From Miscanthus floridulus (lineage: Eukaryota; Streptophyta; Magnoliopsida; Poales; Poaceae), in the NCBI RefSeq assembly GCF_019320115.1, contig NC_089581.1, forward strand, positions 93,184,802 through 93,248,801: a stretch of 64,000 bases of DNA. Direction: 5' to 3'. Shown in pieces: positions 35,490 through 46,930 of this stretch (the first letter of the stretch is position 1; each line of letters opens with the position of its first letter). The notes under the pieces are model-generated. The model did no database searches, was not told the DNA's origin, and worked only from the letters and a program-made list of their open reading frames with translations. Position numbers and translations under genes: made by a program.

Positions 35490-35882
35490 TATCGGTGCAG
35501 GACCCATAGGATACCCCATAAGGAAGGGAGAAAATCTAGTCTAACTAGGATTCTTCCCCTGTAATCTTAGTAGTAGTATTATTCTGTAATCCTACTAGGA
35601 ACTCTCATTGTAAACCGACTAGGATTCTGACCTCCTGACTATATAAAGGAGGGCAGGGATCCTAGGGACGGGTGACTTTTACAACACAACACTTTACAAT
35701 CAATCCAACGCAAAGGCTAACGCCGACTGGATGTAGGGCTATTACTCGATCAAAGATCGAGGGTCCGAACCAGGATAAATCGACTATCTCTTGCCTTAAC
35801 CGTCGAGTTCCGCATATGCTGAAGCCCGAACATACTACCCCGGGTACCCCCGTGGCAGGCTATCGGTGGTGAAACATCGATA
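35490..35882 (+). repeat. TE-5 5' LTR (393 bp)
   Basis: Same length as 48656-49048. Ends are TATCGG...CGATA here (TG and CA decayed by transitions) and TGTCGA...CAACA in the 3' copy. Confidence 0.96.
35638..35648 (+). promoter_or_regulatory. TE-5 LTR TATA box
   Basis: ACTATATAAAG lies in the middle of the LTR and is conserved in the other LTR near 48804-48814. It is the likely core promoter of the element RNA, with the R region downstream. Confidence 0.7.
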
Positions 35883-35904
35883 GCTAGCATGCCAGGTAGG
35901 GGCT
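35883..35904 (+). promoter_or_regulatory. TE-5 primer-binding site
   Basis: The bases after the LTR end read GCTAGCATGCCAGGTAGGGG. The TGGC.(C/T)GCCAGGTAGGGG form at this place is the usual primer site of Tat-lineage elements; TE-6 has a cleaner copy at 52985. One or two bases have changed here (TAGC for TGGC). Confidence 0.7.
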
Positions 35905-35931
35905 TTTGGTGAATTTGCACTCGAGAGCTCG

Positions 35932-38207
35932 ATGGACCTTGACAACATGATCTTCTCGATGGGATCAACCTTCATCTTCGGTTCATGGATCTATGAGGCA
36001 GGCGATGATGGCAAGCTCCGAGGCCGTCTCCTCGAAGATTCAGATCATCATTAGGACTTTTCCATTTCGGCGACAATGACAGATCAACTTGTCGGAAGAT
36101 TCACGCAGCTCGTGATGTCCAATCCAACTCAGATTTCGCGACTTCACGCATCCAATTCAAACTTAGGTTCCGCTTCCAAGACGGAGTCTTATCCGAGTTC
36201 TTTCAGAAAATTGAGTTCTTTTCTGACAAGGCTCCGGAACACAACATCAACCTATCAAGAATACTACTCGAAGTACACTCAGAATACTTTAAAGAAGTCG
36301 GGTCCTCTTCCATTTGGACTCCACAACATGGCAACATCTCATCAGACACGGCCCAAAGGATCCACCAATTCGGTGCTTAGAATGCCACTAAAAGGAGCCC
36401 AGGAAGGTCTTGTCTTAACTATAACATCTCAAGACTGCATCATCCACTGGCCAGGTTCCATTCCTGAGGATAGCAACACCTAACTAGTCGATAATGCGAC
36501 AACAATAGCTCTACCCTACCAAGAAGGAGACTCGATCTGTGACCTTGAAGCCTCTACTAAAGTTATCAACAACTCTAGCAGTATAGAAACCAACATCGAT
36601 GACAGAACAACTCACGCTAGAGAAGTATTCATGATTCGCCGTCCTCGATCACCATTGGTCCCCCCAGAAGTGCCCGACATCAGGTCTTCAGATGAATCTG
36701 AGTCCAACATATCACCATTTACCCAGGGGCATGATGGTGAGACCGAGGGTCAGAGGCAAGCCAGAGAAAGAAAGAACAAATTGAAACAAGGACGTCAATG
36801 CCGTGCTAAGTAGTGCAAGAAAGCTTGGATCAAATATGAGTCAGACCTAGCCGAGTACAATAGAAGAAAATCAGAGCGAGAGGTCAAAGAAGGACGAGCA
36901 GCGAATATACCCTACAATAAGATTCGAGAAGCACTAGAAGAACTCAGGGCGACTTCACATCCCAATGAAAAATAAGAACAACTCTGGGACTTCCTCTAAT
37001 CAACGGTCCTAAGGATGCACGATGGAAGGGCCCGCTCAAGACTACCTAACAGGTCAACATCTCATGAGTAGGAAGATCAAAATCAAAGGAAGTCCGCTTT
37101 TGAGAGACTTGGACCAAGTGGAAGTCACAACAGAGAAAGTAGAAGAAATCATAGTCAAAACGACCGGGTTGAACAACCAAGAAAGGGCAGAAGCAAAGCA
37201 CCTACTCGGATAGCCACGCAAAACTACTCTCACCAAGACAACTGTTGGCAAGAAGGGGGCGCTGAATCAGAATACACAGAAGCCAGAATGCATGATAGAT
37301 TCCCCTATTTTGCAAACAGACTTACTTCAATACGACTGCCTCATAAGTTCAAGCCGTCCAACCACTCCAAGTATGATGGCAAGACCAAACCAAGGCAGTG
37401 GCTCAGGATTTACTTGCAATCAATTGAATTGGCCGGAGGAGACGATGACATCAAGACCTTGTTCTTTCCCATGGCCCTAGAAACCATGCCCCTTAGTGGT
37501 TTGATAAATTGAATCTAGGATCAATCAGAAATTGGGAGGACTTGCAAAGAGCTTTCTATGAAAATTTCATGGGTATCATTACACACCCAATCACCCACGC
37601 AGAGTTAAAAGGACTCAAGTAGAAAGGAGGTGAAAGTCTCAGAAATTACTACCGATGATTTGGCGAACTACGAGCTCAAGTACATGACATCACCCAACGA
37701 GAAGTAATCGAAGCTTTCTCTCATGGAATCATGGCTAGGTGGCAATTTCAAAACTTCTGCAAAGAAAATCCAAGAAATAATGAAGAATTCAGACGAACGG
37801 TGGAAAAGATGATTACCACCGAGGACAAGACACGAGAAAGATTCCCAGATAGAAACAACCGAGACAACCCAGACAGGCAAAATCTTCGAAACAACAAACA
37901 TCAGGAAAGAAAACGTGGACCAACCAACACCGTAGTAGTGACTAACAAATCAAGGAAGTTTTCCAAGCCTAGAAGGTATGACGACATTGAAAACATGCAT
38001 TGCATCTTGCACCCCAAAGGAAATCACACCATCGGAGATTGCTACACCTTCAAAGATCGATACACAAGGAAAGATAGTAAGGAGAATACCAAAGAAGGCA
38101 ATCAGAAAAATGAAGAAGACAACCACGAAGACAAGGGATTCCAAAAATCCAGGGGAATAGTAGCAGTAATCTTTGTCGGGGTTCCAGATTCCAGAAGCAT
38201 ACATTAA
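35932..38207 (+). pseudogene. gag: TE-5 gag remnant
   Basis: The likely start is the ATG at 35932 (MDLDNMIFSMGSTFIFGSW), 50 bases after the LTR; that frame stops at 36055 and continues in other frames. The capsid domain begins near 37320 (FKPSNHSKYDGKTKPRQWL, then YLQSIELAGGDDDIKTLFFP) and runs through FGELRAQVHDITQREVIEAFSHG to about 37780. A charged Arg/Asn-rich stretch follows. A Cys/His cluster CILHPKGNHTIGDCYTF sits near 38005-38055, an unusual knuckle typical of this lineage. Many stops (for example 36481, 36811, 37622) break the frame. Confidence 0.85.
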
Positions 38208-38231
38208 GAAAAGCTAGCGTTACAAACCATC

Positions 38232-38782
38232 ATGGCAGCAGAACCTGCTACACCAAGATATCTAAATTGGTCACAGTATCCAAACCAATTTTCAAGAGAA
38301 GACCAATGGACTAGCATAGGAAACGCAGGCCATTACCCACTGGTTCTAGATCCAACTATTGCCGGTATGACTGTTACAAAAGTACTAATCGATGGGGGAG
38401 CCGGACTCAACATCATTTTTTAGAAACTCTAAGGAAGATGGGACTACAACTCGCCGGGATGATTACACCAACAAGCATGCCTTTTTATGGCATAGTACTC
38501 GGCAAGGCAGCAATGCCACTTGGGCAAATCACTCTACCGGTTACTTTTGGGACTCCCTCGAACTACCGTACAGAGTTCATCAAGTTTGAAGTTGCGGACT
38601 TTGATTCATCATATCACGCAATCCTCGGGCGCCCAGCACTAGCAAAATTCATGGCAATACCGCATTATCCATACCTGTTGCTTAAGATGCCAGGGCCTAA
38701 TGGTGTCCTTTCTCTTCGGAGTGATTTGAAGCGCGCTTTTGACTGTGACGTTCAGGCAATCCAAATTGTAGCAAAAGCATAG
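38232..38782 (+). pseudogene. TE-5 aspartic protease remnant
   Basis: The active-site block VLIDGGAGLNIIF lies near 38385-38420, with DGGA in place of DSGA. A stop and a frameshift follow it. The second half of the domain (FYGIVLGKAAMPLGQITLPVTFG, then YHAILGRPALAKFMAIPHYPYL) is open at 38438-38782. TE-6 carries the same domain order at 55560-56010. Confidence 0.85.
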
Positions 38783-38991
38783 GCCGACGATGGAAGAAAA
38801 GAAATAGCCACTGTTGTAGCAGAAATGAGCCCAGAAGAGCTAGTGATACCGGCTAAAAAACCTAGCATCCTAGCACCACCAAAAGAAGCCGACGTCAAAC
38901 AAATCGACCTGGGCACCGGTGATCCCTCCAAAACGGCAACCATCAGCGCCCACCTCTCAGGAAAATAGGAACTCGCGCTCACCAACTTTCT

Positions 38992-40851
38992 TTGGGACAA
39001 CAAAGATATCTTCACTTAGAAGCCACCGACATGCCAGGGGTCCCAAGAGAGTTGGCTGAGCACAGAATTGATATCAATGAAAGCTCCAAGCCTGTGAAGC
39101 AACAACTACGACGATTCTCACCTGACAAGAAGGTAGCAATTAAAAAAGAAATCACAAAACTAATGGCAGCCGGATTCATCAGAGAAATCCTCCATCTAGA
39201 TTGGCTAGCAAACCTAGTTCTGGTACAAAAAAAGAATATGGACGAGTGGCGCATGTGTGTCGACTACACAGATCTCAACAAGCACTGCCCGAAAGATCCA
39301 TTCGGGCTACCATGCATTGATCAGATAGTTGATTCAACAGCAGGATCTGCCCTATTATCCTTCCTTGATTGCTATTCAGGATATCACCAGATCGCATTAA
39401 AGGAAGAAGACTAGAGCAAGACATCTTTCATCACTCCATTCGGTGCTTACTGCTACAAAACCATGTCATTTGGACTCAAGAATGCTGGAGCCACTTACCA
39501 AAGAGCTATCCAAACGTGCCTCGGTGATCAGATCGGTGAAAACATAGAAGCATACATGGATGACATAGTAGTAAAGACAAAGAACCTAGATACACTAATT
39601 GAAGACTTAAAGCAAACCTTCGAAAACCTGAAACGGTGGAGGTGGAAATTGAACCCAAACAAGTGTGTATTCAGAGTTCCTTCAGGACAACTACTCGGAT
39701 TCTTGGTCAGTCATCGCAGAATCGAAGCAAGCACCAAGCAAATTCGAGCCATAACAGAGATGGGCCCTCCTCGAAGTGTCAAAGACATGCAGAAACTAAT
39801 AGGCGGCATGGTGGCCCTCAATCGTTTTATATCAAGACTGGGCGAAAAAGGGTTACCTTTCTTTAAATTGCTAAAGAAGACAGACAAGTTTGAGTGGATA
39901 GAAGAAGCCAACGAAGCTTTCAAGAAGCTCAAGGCATACCTCACCTCCTCACCCGTTCTCACACCCCTGAAGAAATACGAAGACATGATGTTGTACATTA
40001 CGGTAACTTCTACTGTGATCAGCACAGTGATTGTCGTAGAAAGAGAAGAAGAAGGGCGTGTATATAAAGTACAACGCCCCGTATACTACATCAGCGAAGT
40101 ACTGTCAGAATTAAAAATCCGGTACCCGCATGTGCAAAAACTACTCTACGCCCTCCTGACCACTTCACGTAAGCTTTGCCACTATTTTGAAAGCCACAAG
40201 ATTACCGTGGTGATAGATTTAACACTTGGAGACATCCTACACAACAGAGACGCAATAGAGCGCATATCTAAGTGGGCAGTTGAACTTGGTGCTCTCAATA
40301 TCGATTTCACCCCATGGAAGGCAATTAAATCTCAAGCCCTGGCCGATTTTGTTGTCGAGTGGACAGAAATTCAACAACCTATGTCAAATACCATCCTTGA
40401 TCATTGGAAGATGTACTTTGATGGATCACTCAAGCTAGGCGGAGCCGGTGCAGGCGTTCTCCTCATTTCTCCAGATGGAAAACAACTCAAGTATGTCCTT
40501 CAGATACTATGGCAAGCTACAAACAACAAAGCAGAATACGAAGCCCTCATCCATGGGCTACGAGTGACAATTACCCTCGGAATCAAGCGTTTACTCATAT
40601 ACGGCGATTCAGTAGTAGTCATCAATCAAGTCAACAAAGATTGGGATTGCACCAAAGAAAACATGGGTGCTTACTGTGCTAAAATACGAAAGCTCAAAAA
40701 ACATTTTCAAGGATTAGAAATTCTACATGTCCTGCGCGATTCTAATATTGCGGCAGACGTCCTCGCCAAGCTTGGATCAGACAGGGCGAAGGTCCCACCC
40801 GGTGTATTCATAGAAGAGTTATCAGCTCCCTCTATCAAACAACCCATGAGA
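38992..40851 (+). pseudogene. pol: TE-5 reverse transcriptase and RNase H
   Basis: RT blocks run in order from about 39085: KQQLRRFSPDKK, then WLANLVLVQKKN, WRMCVDYTDLNKHCPKDPFGLP, FLDCYSGYHQI, SFGLKNAGATYQRAI and the catalytic YMDDIVVKTK near 39555. A long clean frame of 463 codons (39463-40854) spans late RT, the connection and an RNase H with YFDGS (near 40420), NNKAEYEAL, YGDSVVVINQ and SNIAADVLAKL, so all four acidic RNase H positions appear present. A stop at about 39412 separates it from the first RT part. It copies the element RNA into DNA. Confidence 0.93.
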
Positions 40852-40989
40852 TAACCCCTGAAATCTTAGCCAAAGGCACCCAGATTTTGGTAATTACCAC
40901 TTCATGGACCAAGATTTTTATTGATTACATCAAAGAGAATAAGTTGCCAGCGGAAAAAGAGGAAGCTACCGAGTTGTTCGCAGAAGCAA

Positions 40990-42140
40990 GAATTACGTCC
41001 TAGTAGGAGACAAGCTATATAGAAGAGCCACATCATCAGGAGTACTCCTAAAATGCGTCTCATTTGAAGAGGGCAAAGAGATCCTAGACGAAATACACTC
41101 AGCTTGCTGTGGAAATCATGCCGCTTCAAGAACACTAGTCGGTAAAGCATTCCACACCGGTTACTACTGGCCAACCACTTTGAAAGATGCAGAAGAACTC
41201 GTCAGAAGATGCAAAGGTTGTCAAATGTTCGCAAGACAAGCTCATGTGCCAGCTCACAATCTCATCTACATCCCACCCGCTTGGCCTTTCTCCTGCTGGG
41301 GGCTGGATAAAGTAGGACCTCTCAAGAAAGCAAAAGGCAGTTTTGAGTACAACTTTGTAGCAATTGACAAGTTCACCAAGTGGATTGAATACAAACCACT
41401 CACAAAATACAGCGCAACCAAAGCAGTCGAGTTCATCCAAGACATTATGTACCGCTTCGGCATGCCCAATCGAATCATCATAGATTTGGGTTCTCCCTTC
41501 ACAGCCGTAGAATTCCAAAGTTGGGCATAGGACTGCGGCTTCAGAATAGATTACGCATCAGTCGCACATCTAGAAGCCAACGGACAGGTAGAAAGGGCTA
41601 ATGGACTCATACTAGCCAGATTAAAACCAAGATTGTATGAAGAACTAGTGGACTATGGATCAAAATGGATTGAAGAATTACCCAAGGTCGTATGGGGGCT
41701 ACGGACTCAAATAAGCAGAGCCACCGGATACTCACCTTTCTTCCTGGTTTATGGATCAGAAGCCGTACTACCTGTCGACTTGATCTGGATGTCACCAAGG
41801 ATAGAACAATATGATGAAGGAGAAGCAGAACACACCTGAAGATTAGAGCTTGACTGTACAGAAGAAGTCAGAGTAAATGCTACCCTTCAATCAACAAGAT
41901 ACCTCCAAGGATTAAGGCGCCACTACAGCAAGAATACCCAGTCTCGATCATTACAAGTCGGAGACCTAGTACTAAGAAGAATACAAAAAACTGATGGACG
42001 CCATAAACTACTCAGTCCAGGGGAAGGTTCTTTTATTGTCACAAAAGTCACCGGACCAGGCACATACAAGTTGATAACCGAAGACAGAAAACGAAGTCAA
42101 CAATACATGGCACATCAGTCAACTAAGAAGATTCTACGCA
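40990..42140 (+). pseudogene. pol: TE-5 integrase remnant
   Basis: The zinc finger region (H..CGNHAASRTLVGKAFHTGYYWPT, then CKGCQMFARQ) is at about 41100-41240. The catalytic core has the first Asp in WGLDKVGPL, the second in IIIDLGSPF (the usual next residue Asn is Leu), and Glu in NGQVERANGLIL near 41590. The C-terminal part (PKVVWGLRTQISRATGYSPFFLVYGSEAVLPVD, then YSKNTQSRSLQVGDLVLRR and GPGTYKL) runs to about 42090. There is no chromodomain, as expected for a Tat-type element. Stops at 41528 and 41836 interrupt it. Confidence 0.9.
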
Positions 42141-42323
42141 TGAAAACAACTCAAGGGAAAATATATATACAAGCCATAAGAGATTAATGTTCAATAAAGA
42201 TGGTGCTCATCGACAACATATGTACTATTATGACTTATCAATGTTCATGATCAATAAAGATGGTTCTTTCTAGACAACATATATCTTACTATGGCTTTCT
42301 CTGAGTTGTTTCCAAAGAGCCCA

Positions 42324-43012
42324 ACCAAAAAGCAAAATGGCTGAAAAGACGCCTGAGCATACCGGCCGAGAGCAAAAGAGCTGAAAAGATGCTTGAGCCC
42401 ACCGATGAGGGTAGCTAACAAGCTAACACCTGAACCAAAAAGCAAAATGGTTGAAAAGACACCTGAGCATACCGGCCGAGAGCAAAAGAGCTAAAAACAT
42501 GCTTGAGCCCACCGATGAGGGTAGCTAATAAGCTAACACCCGAACCAAAAACCAAAATGGCTGAAAAGACGCCTGAGCATACCGGCCAAGAGCAAAAGAG
42601 CTGAAAAGATGCTTGAGCCTGCTGATGAGGGTAGCTAATAAGCTAACACCCGAACCAAAAAGCAAAATGACTGAAAAGACGCCTAAGCATACCGGCCGAG
42701 AGCAAAAGAGCTGAAAACATGCTTGAGCCCACCGATGAGGGTAGCTAATAAGCTAACACCTGAACCAAAAAGCAAAATGGCTGAAAAGACACCTGAGCAT
42801 ACCGGCCGAGAGCAAAAGAGCTGAAAACATGCTTGAGCCCACCGATGAGGGTAGCTAATAAGCTAACACCTGAACAAATAAGCAAAATGGCTGAAAAGAC
42901 GCCTGAGCATACCGGCCGAGAGCAAAAGAGCTAAAAAGATGCTTGAGCCCGCCGATGAGGGTAGCTAATAAGCTAACAACTGAACCAAAAAGCAAAACAA
43001 CTAAAACTAAAC
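42324..43012 (+). repeat. 110-bp tandem array, six full units and a partial seventh
   Basis: Units begin ACCAAAAAGCAAAATGGCTG at 42324, 42434, 42544, 42654, 42764, 42874 and 42984, a strict 110-base spacing. Each contains the blocks GAGCATACCGGCCGAGAGC and CACCGATGAGGGTAGCTAA. Copies differ by a few transitions each. Since 110 is not a multiple of 3, the open frames on the minus strand here are by-products. The array sits between integrase and the antisense gene's 3' end. Confidence 0.97.
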
Positions 43013-43094
43013 CTAAGCATAAATTAGAGCAATTCCAAGACAAAGACCCTCCAGCTCCTTGTTCCAAATAGCAAGAGGCTTGAGGGCGACACTC

Positions 43095-43229
43095 AGAAGA
43101 TCCCAAGAAGCGCTACATGGTTTTGCTCAAAAAAAAAACACTCGGACAACGCTTGTTCCTACTCAACAAGACTTGAAGGAACAAGACGAGGCTTCCAGAA
43201 CTCAACCATGAAGTGCTCGGGGGCTTGTC
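43095..43229 (+). repeat. TE-5 internal direct repeat, first copy, ending in a PPT-like tract
   Basis: About 135 bases (AAGAAGCGCTACA...GCTTGTTCCT.CTCAACAAGAC...GAAGTGCT.GGGGGCTTGTC) matching 48528-48659, the sequence directly before the 3' LTR. The match runs into the first LTR bases (TTGTC). The two copies bracket the whole antisense gene block. Confidence 0.9.
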
Positions 43230-43637
43230 AATCCTAGGATGTTTTTGCAACCAGAGATAGGACCAGATGCTGACCACACTCTGAGTTAAGCCAAAAAGAA
43301 GAAGTCTTTTCAGTACTGACAAGAACACAAAGTTTGTCAACGATCTATACCGAGTTGTTTACAACTCATAGACGAAAGCCAGACAAGCACTCAACAAATC
43401 AAGGAAGTCTGCCAAAACATCAATCTACATATACCGAGTTGTTTACAAGGCACAAACTAAAGCTAGAAGCACTCGATAGATCAAGAAAGTTTGTCAAGAC
43501 AATGATTTACCTAAGCCGGGTTGTTTATGAGACAACAAAATACAGACAAAGAAGACATCAACAAAAAATAAAGAATCTCCTTTAGTCTTCAAGTATAGTG
43601 CTTTATTACAGAAGCTGGAATACAAAGGTCGACTACA

Positions 43638-46600
43638 TCAAGCATTGTCATCAGGAGAAGAAACATCAATGTTAAGATTATCTACAATCTTCCTGGCTAA
43701 ATCATCGACCTCGGGCTCCAACTTCTCAACAACATCTAGATACTCTTGGCTCTTAGCTTCATCAGCAACCTTGGACAAAGGAAAGTCTGGAGAAAGAACC
43801 CGGACCTAGGCGAGAACATTCCTGGTACAAAGATGGGCACACCGCTTCATAAACTCCTGGAAACGGGTCGGCACTTGGGGAATGAACTGAGCCCAAGAAT
43901 GACCATCATCTGCTGGAGTCCGGAGAAGGTCGGCTACTGACCAAAAAGACTTCCACAAAGCCTTCCAGTTCTCAGTAGCCATTGCCAACTTGCCAATCAA
44001 GTCCTCAATGGTTTTTTGGGCCTGCATGAGATCTCTGTCAGCTCCATGCCTAATCAACTTAGCAAGCGTGAGTTCTTCTTTAGCTTGAATAATTACCTCC
44101 TCAGCCTTATTATGGCTAGTACGAATGAGTGTCTTCATCTCCTCGATACCCTCCGAGAGCTTCTGCTTTTCAACTCGGAGAGCTAGACCAAGCAACAAAA
44201 GACAAGTAGAAGAAAGGCAAGTTTGAATACAAAGAGAAGCAAAAAAGAACTCGCGATACCATGGCACTCTTTCTTCATGGCCTCCACATTATCCAAGGCC
44301 TCTTGGGCAGCTGCATCCTTCTGCTTCTCTACCTCAACTACTCGGGCACAGAGAACCTTCTCCTCATTCTGATGCGTCTAACGCTCGATCTCCAACTCGG
44401 TCTGACAGAGGTCAAGCTCAGCCTTCAGAGTACTCACCTCAGAAGACAATTTTTTCTCGTTCTCAGACGAGAAAAAGAAGCTGGTATGATCATGAGAAAA
44501 AGACTGAGCAAAAAGAGAGAGAAAAACAAGACATAAGGATAGAAGAAAAACAAACATCCAAAGAAAGAACTGTAGAAAAACTTACCTGGAGCTTTTCCCC
44601 AAAAGAAGTCGCAAGGGTCGACAAGCTTCCCTAGGCGGCGGTTAGCTTCGACAATCGATGAGTGGCATCAAATTGCTACACCACGTCATCAGCCAAAGGC
44701 GAACCACCGAAAGCAAGAAGAGGAGAGGGAGAAGCCGGCCGAGGCAAAGAAGGCACGACCAGGGCAATCTCCTAGGAAGCCATGGCAAATCCCTCAGATG
44801 AACCCACCGCCATGGCCACGGTCACCTCAGGAGCCAGCAAATCAATAGCTGCGGACTCTGTCCCCCTCACAACCACCTCGGTGACCATGCGTTCCGAGTC
44901 CTGAGACTCAGTACGCAATGGCGCACAAGAGGTTTGACAAGAAGTCGACTGGAGGCTCAGGGAAGACGGGGGCCTAAAAGTTGATAAGGAAACTTGCCAA
45001 TAAGAATAAGAAAAAAGGAGAACAGAAGCAGAGAAATAAAACCAGAATTCACTCACTCAGCTATCTTCTTCATAAAACCAAAAGAAGACCTCGTAGGGGG
45101 AACCACAGCAGCAAAAACATCACCACCACCCTGCGACAGGAGCGGTGCGGCCGGTGCTGGAGCCCTAGAAGAACTCGGACTAGATGACCGCCTACTACAA
45201 GAGAACAAGACCAAAGTCAAAACAAGAAGAGGGTTTCAACAACAGGAAAACAAGAAAAGAACTCACCGACGAGTAACGAGGGCAGCATCATCATCCTCTT
45301 CTTCCTCACTCTCGACCAAGGCCACCATAGCTCCAGCTGAAAAAGGACAAAAGTACTCGGTCAAAGATAAAAACAAGCAACAAAAGGACAGAGCATATTA
45401 ATATGCTCACCTAAGAGCATGCTAGCTACAACTAGAGTACCTGGACGAGTACTCGACTGCCGAGACTTCTTGGCAGCAGATGGAGCAGAAGAAGAACTAT
45501 TCGCTCGCCCCTCTTTCTGAAAGTACGAGGAGCTCGAGGAACTAGACAAGGAACATACTCTTCATATATGTCAGAAAATGTGGAAGAAACACTAGGAAGC
45601 ATCATGGTAGTTTGAAACTTACTGGTCAAGGATGCCCCAGCAAGACTACCCCCAGCCTCCACATTTGCAGGGAGATCATCAAGGGGAATTGGATCAGCGA
45701 AATTACACCCCAATTCCTATAAAAGAGTAAAACAACAAGACAAGGAAGATTAAGCAAAAAGTGGATATGACAAAAGACATTCAAAAGTACCCGTGTAAGA
45801 AAAGAACAACTCATAGCAGAGGGTAGGTTGCTAGCACTATACTCAAGGACAGCAAGCGGGACGACGCTTACTCCTTTCAGCATCTTCTGAAGACACTCAA
45901 GCACCTCCTCATCGGTCAACTCAAGGACGAGGACCATACGAGAAGGGTCCTCTGCCCTAGAGTACTCCAAACCATAATGTTCGCGCTCCTTCAAAGGTTG
46001 AACTCGGTGGCGAAGAAAACTTGAAATAATCCCAAAGCCGGTCAAGCCCTGCTATTTCAGACTGCAAATCCTCTCGAGAAAAGGCTTGATCATCTGGAGC
46101 TCGGTAGTCATCATAGGGTTCTTTTCCCATTAGTCATTAACCAAGGGACTAGATCCGGAGTGAATGGAAAGGGGAGGAATCAAGTTGGCAGCATAAAACC
46201 AGTCAGCACGCCAATCCCTTACTGAATCAACCAGGTCATAGTCAAAGAATTTGCTCTTAAGACCCTGGCGAAACTAAATCCCGCAGCCACCAAGAACATT
46301 GGTGTCATCGCGGCAGGGTTGGGGCTTCAGGCGAAAAAAGTAACGAAAGAGGGAAAGAGAAGGAGGAATTCCAAGGAAAGTTTCACAGAGATGAACGAAA
46401 ATGAAAAGATGGAGGATAGCATTAGGAGCAAGGTGATTCAGGCTAATCCCAAAATAGTTAAGAAATCGGTGACGAAAGGCAGAAGCAGGAAGGCAGAGAC
46501 CGGCACGGATAATGGAGACGAAAAGAATAATCTCACTAGGACTTAGAGCAGGGACCCGATGCTCGCCTAGAGCTCTCTAATCAGCGATACCCTTGCTCTG

Positions 46601-46776
46601 AATCAGACCATCGCTAATGAGCTCGCGAAGCTGATCTTCAGTTGTTGTTGGAGCCGGCTAGATCTTCTGAGCAGCCCTCATCACCATGAATTCTTGATTT
46701 TCGATGACAGAGAGCGATGCTTTCTCGTCGACGAAGGTCGCCTAGGACTTACTCGCTGACTTCTTCCTACCCATAT
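43638..46776 (-). pseudogene. Antisense multi-exon gene in TE-5: Transposase_28-like domain plus coiled coil
   Basis: Read on the minus strand, an ATG at 46776 (MGRKKSASKS) opens a 905-base first exon to about 45872. It holds a single frame with about six stops, mostly TAG. Its content (FRHRFLNYFGISLNHLAPNA, FVHLCETFLGIPP, then LRHRVQPLKEREHYGLEY) matches the 'putative gypsy type transposon' family (Pfam Transposase_28) as I know it. About seven further exons follow, with GT...AG borders near 45871/45717, 45622, 45442 and others. They encode Ser/Pro-rich linkers, an acidic EEEEDDD patch and a coiled coil (VEKQKLSEGIEEMK, LMQAQKTIEDLIGKL). The stop is at 43640-43638. Function unknown. Confidence 0.82.
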
Positions 46777-46917
46777 ACTAGCAAAGGCAATGGGGCACTA
46801 AGAATAGAGAAGGCTAAGACAGAAGCGCTCAAACGACGGTAGCAATGGCGGCGGCAGAATTTCAAAGGCTAGGGTTTCAAGGCAAAGGCAGGGTACCAAA
46901 GAAAAGGAAGACAAAGG

Positions 46918-46930
46918 CCTTTAAATAGAT
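46918..46930 (-). promoter_or_regulatory. TATA-like box of the TE-5 antisense gene
   Basis: The minus strand reads ATCTATTTAAAGGCC about 145-155 bases upstream of the ATG. A pyrimidine-rich leader containing AAACCCTAGCC follows, as in plant gene promoters. Activity is inferred from sequence only. Confidence 0.5.

Noticed and set aside
42251..43106. Repeated minus-strand frames (MLFGSGVSLLATLIGG...) suggesting a repeat protein
   Set aside because: They come from the 110-bp tandem array; 110 is not divisible by 3, so a continuous repeat protein is impossible.
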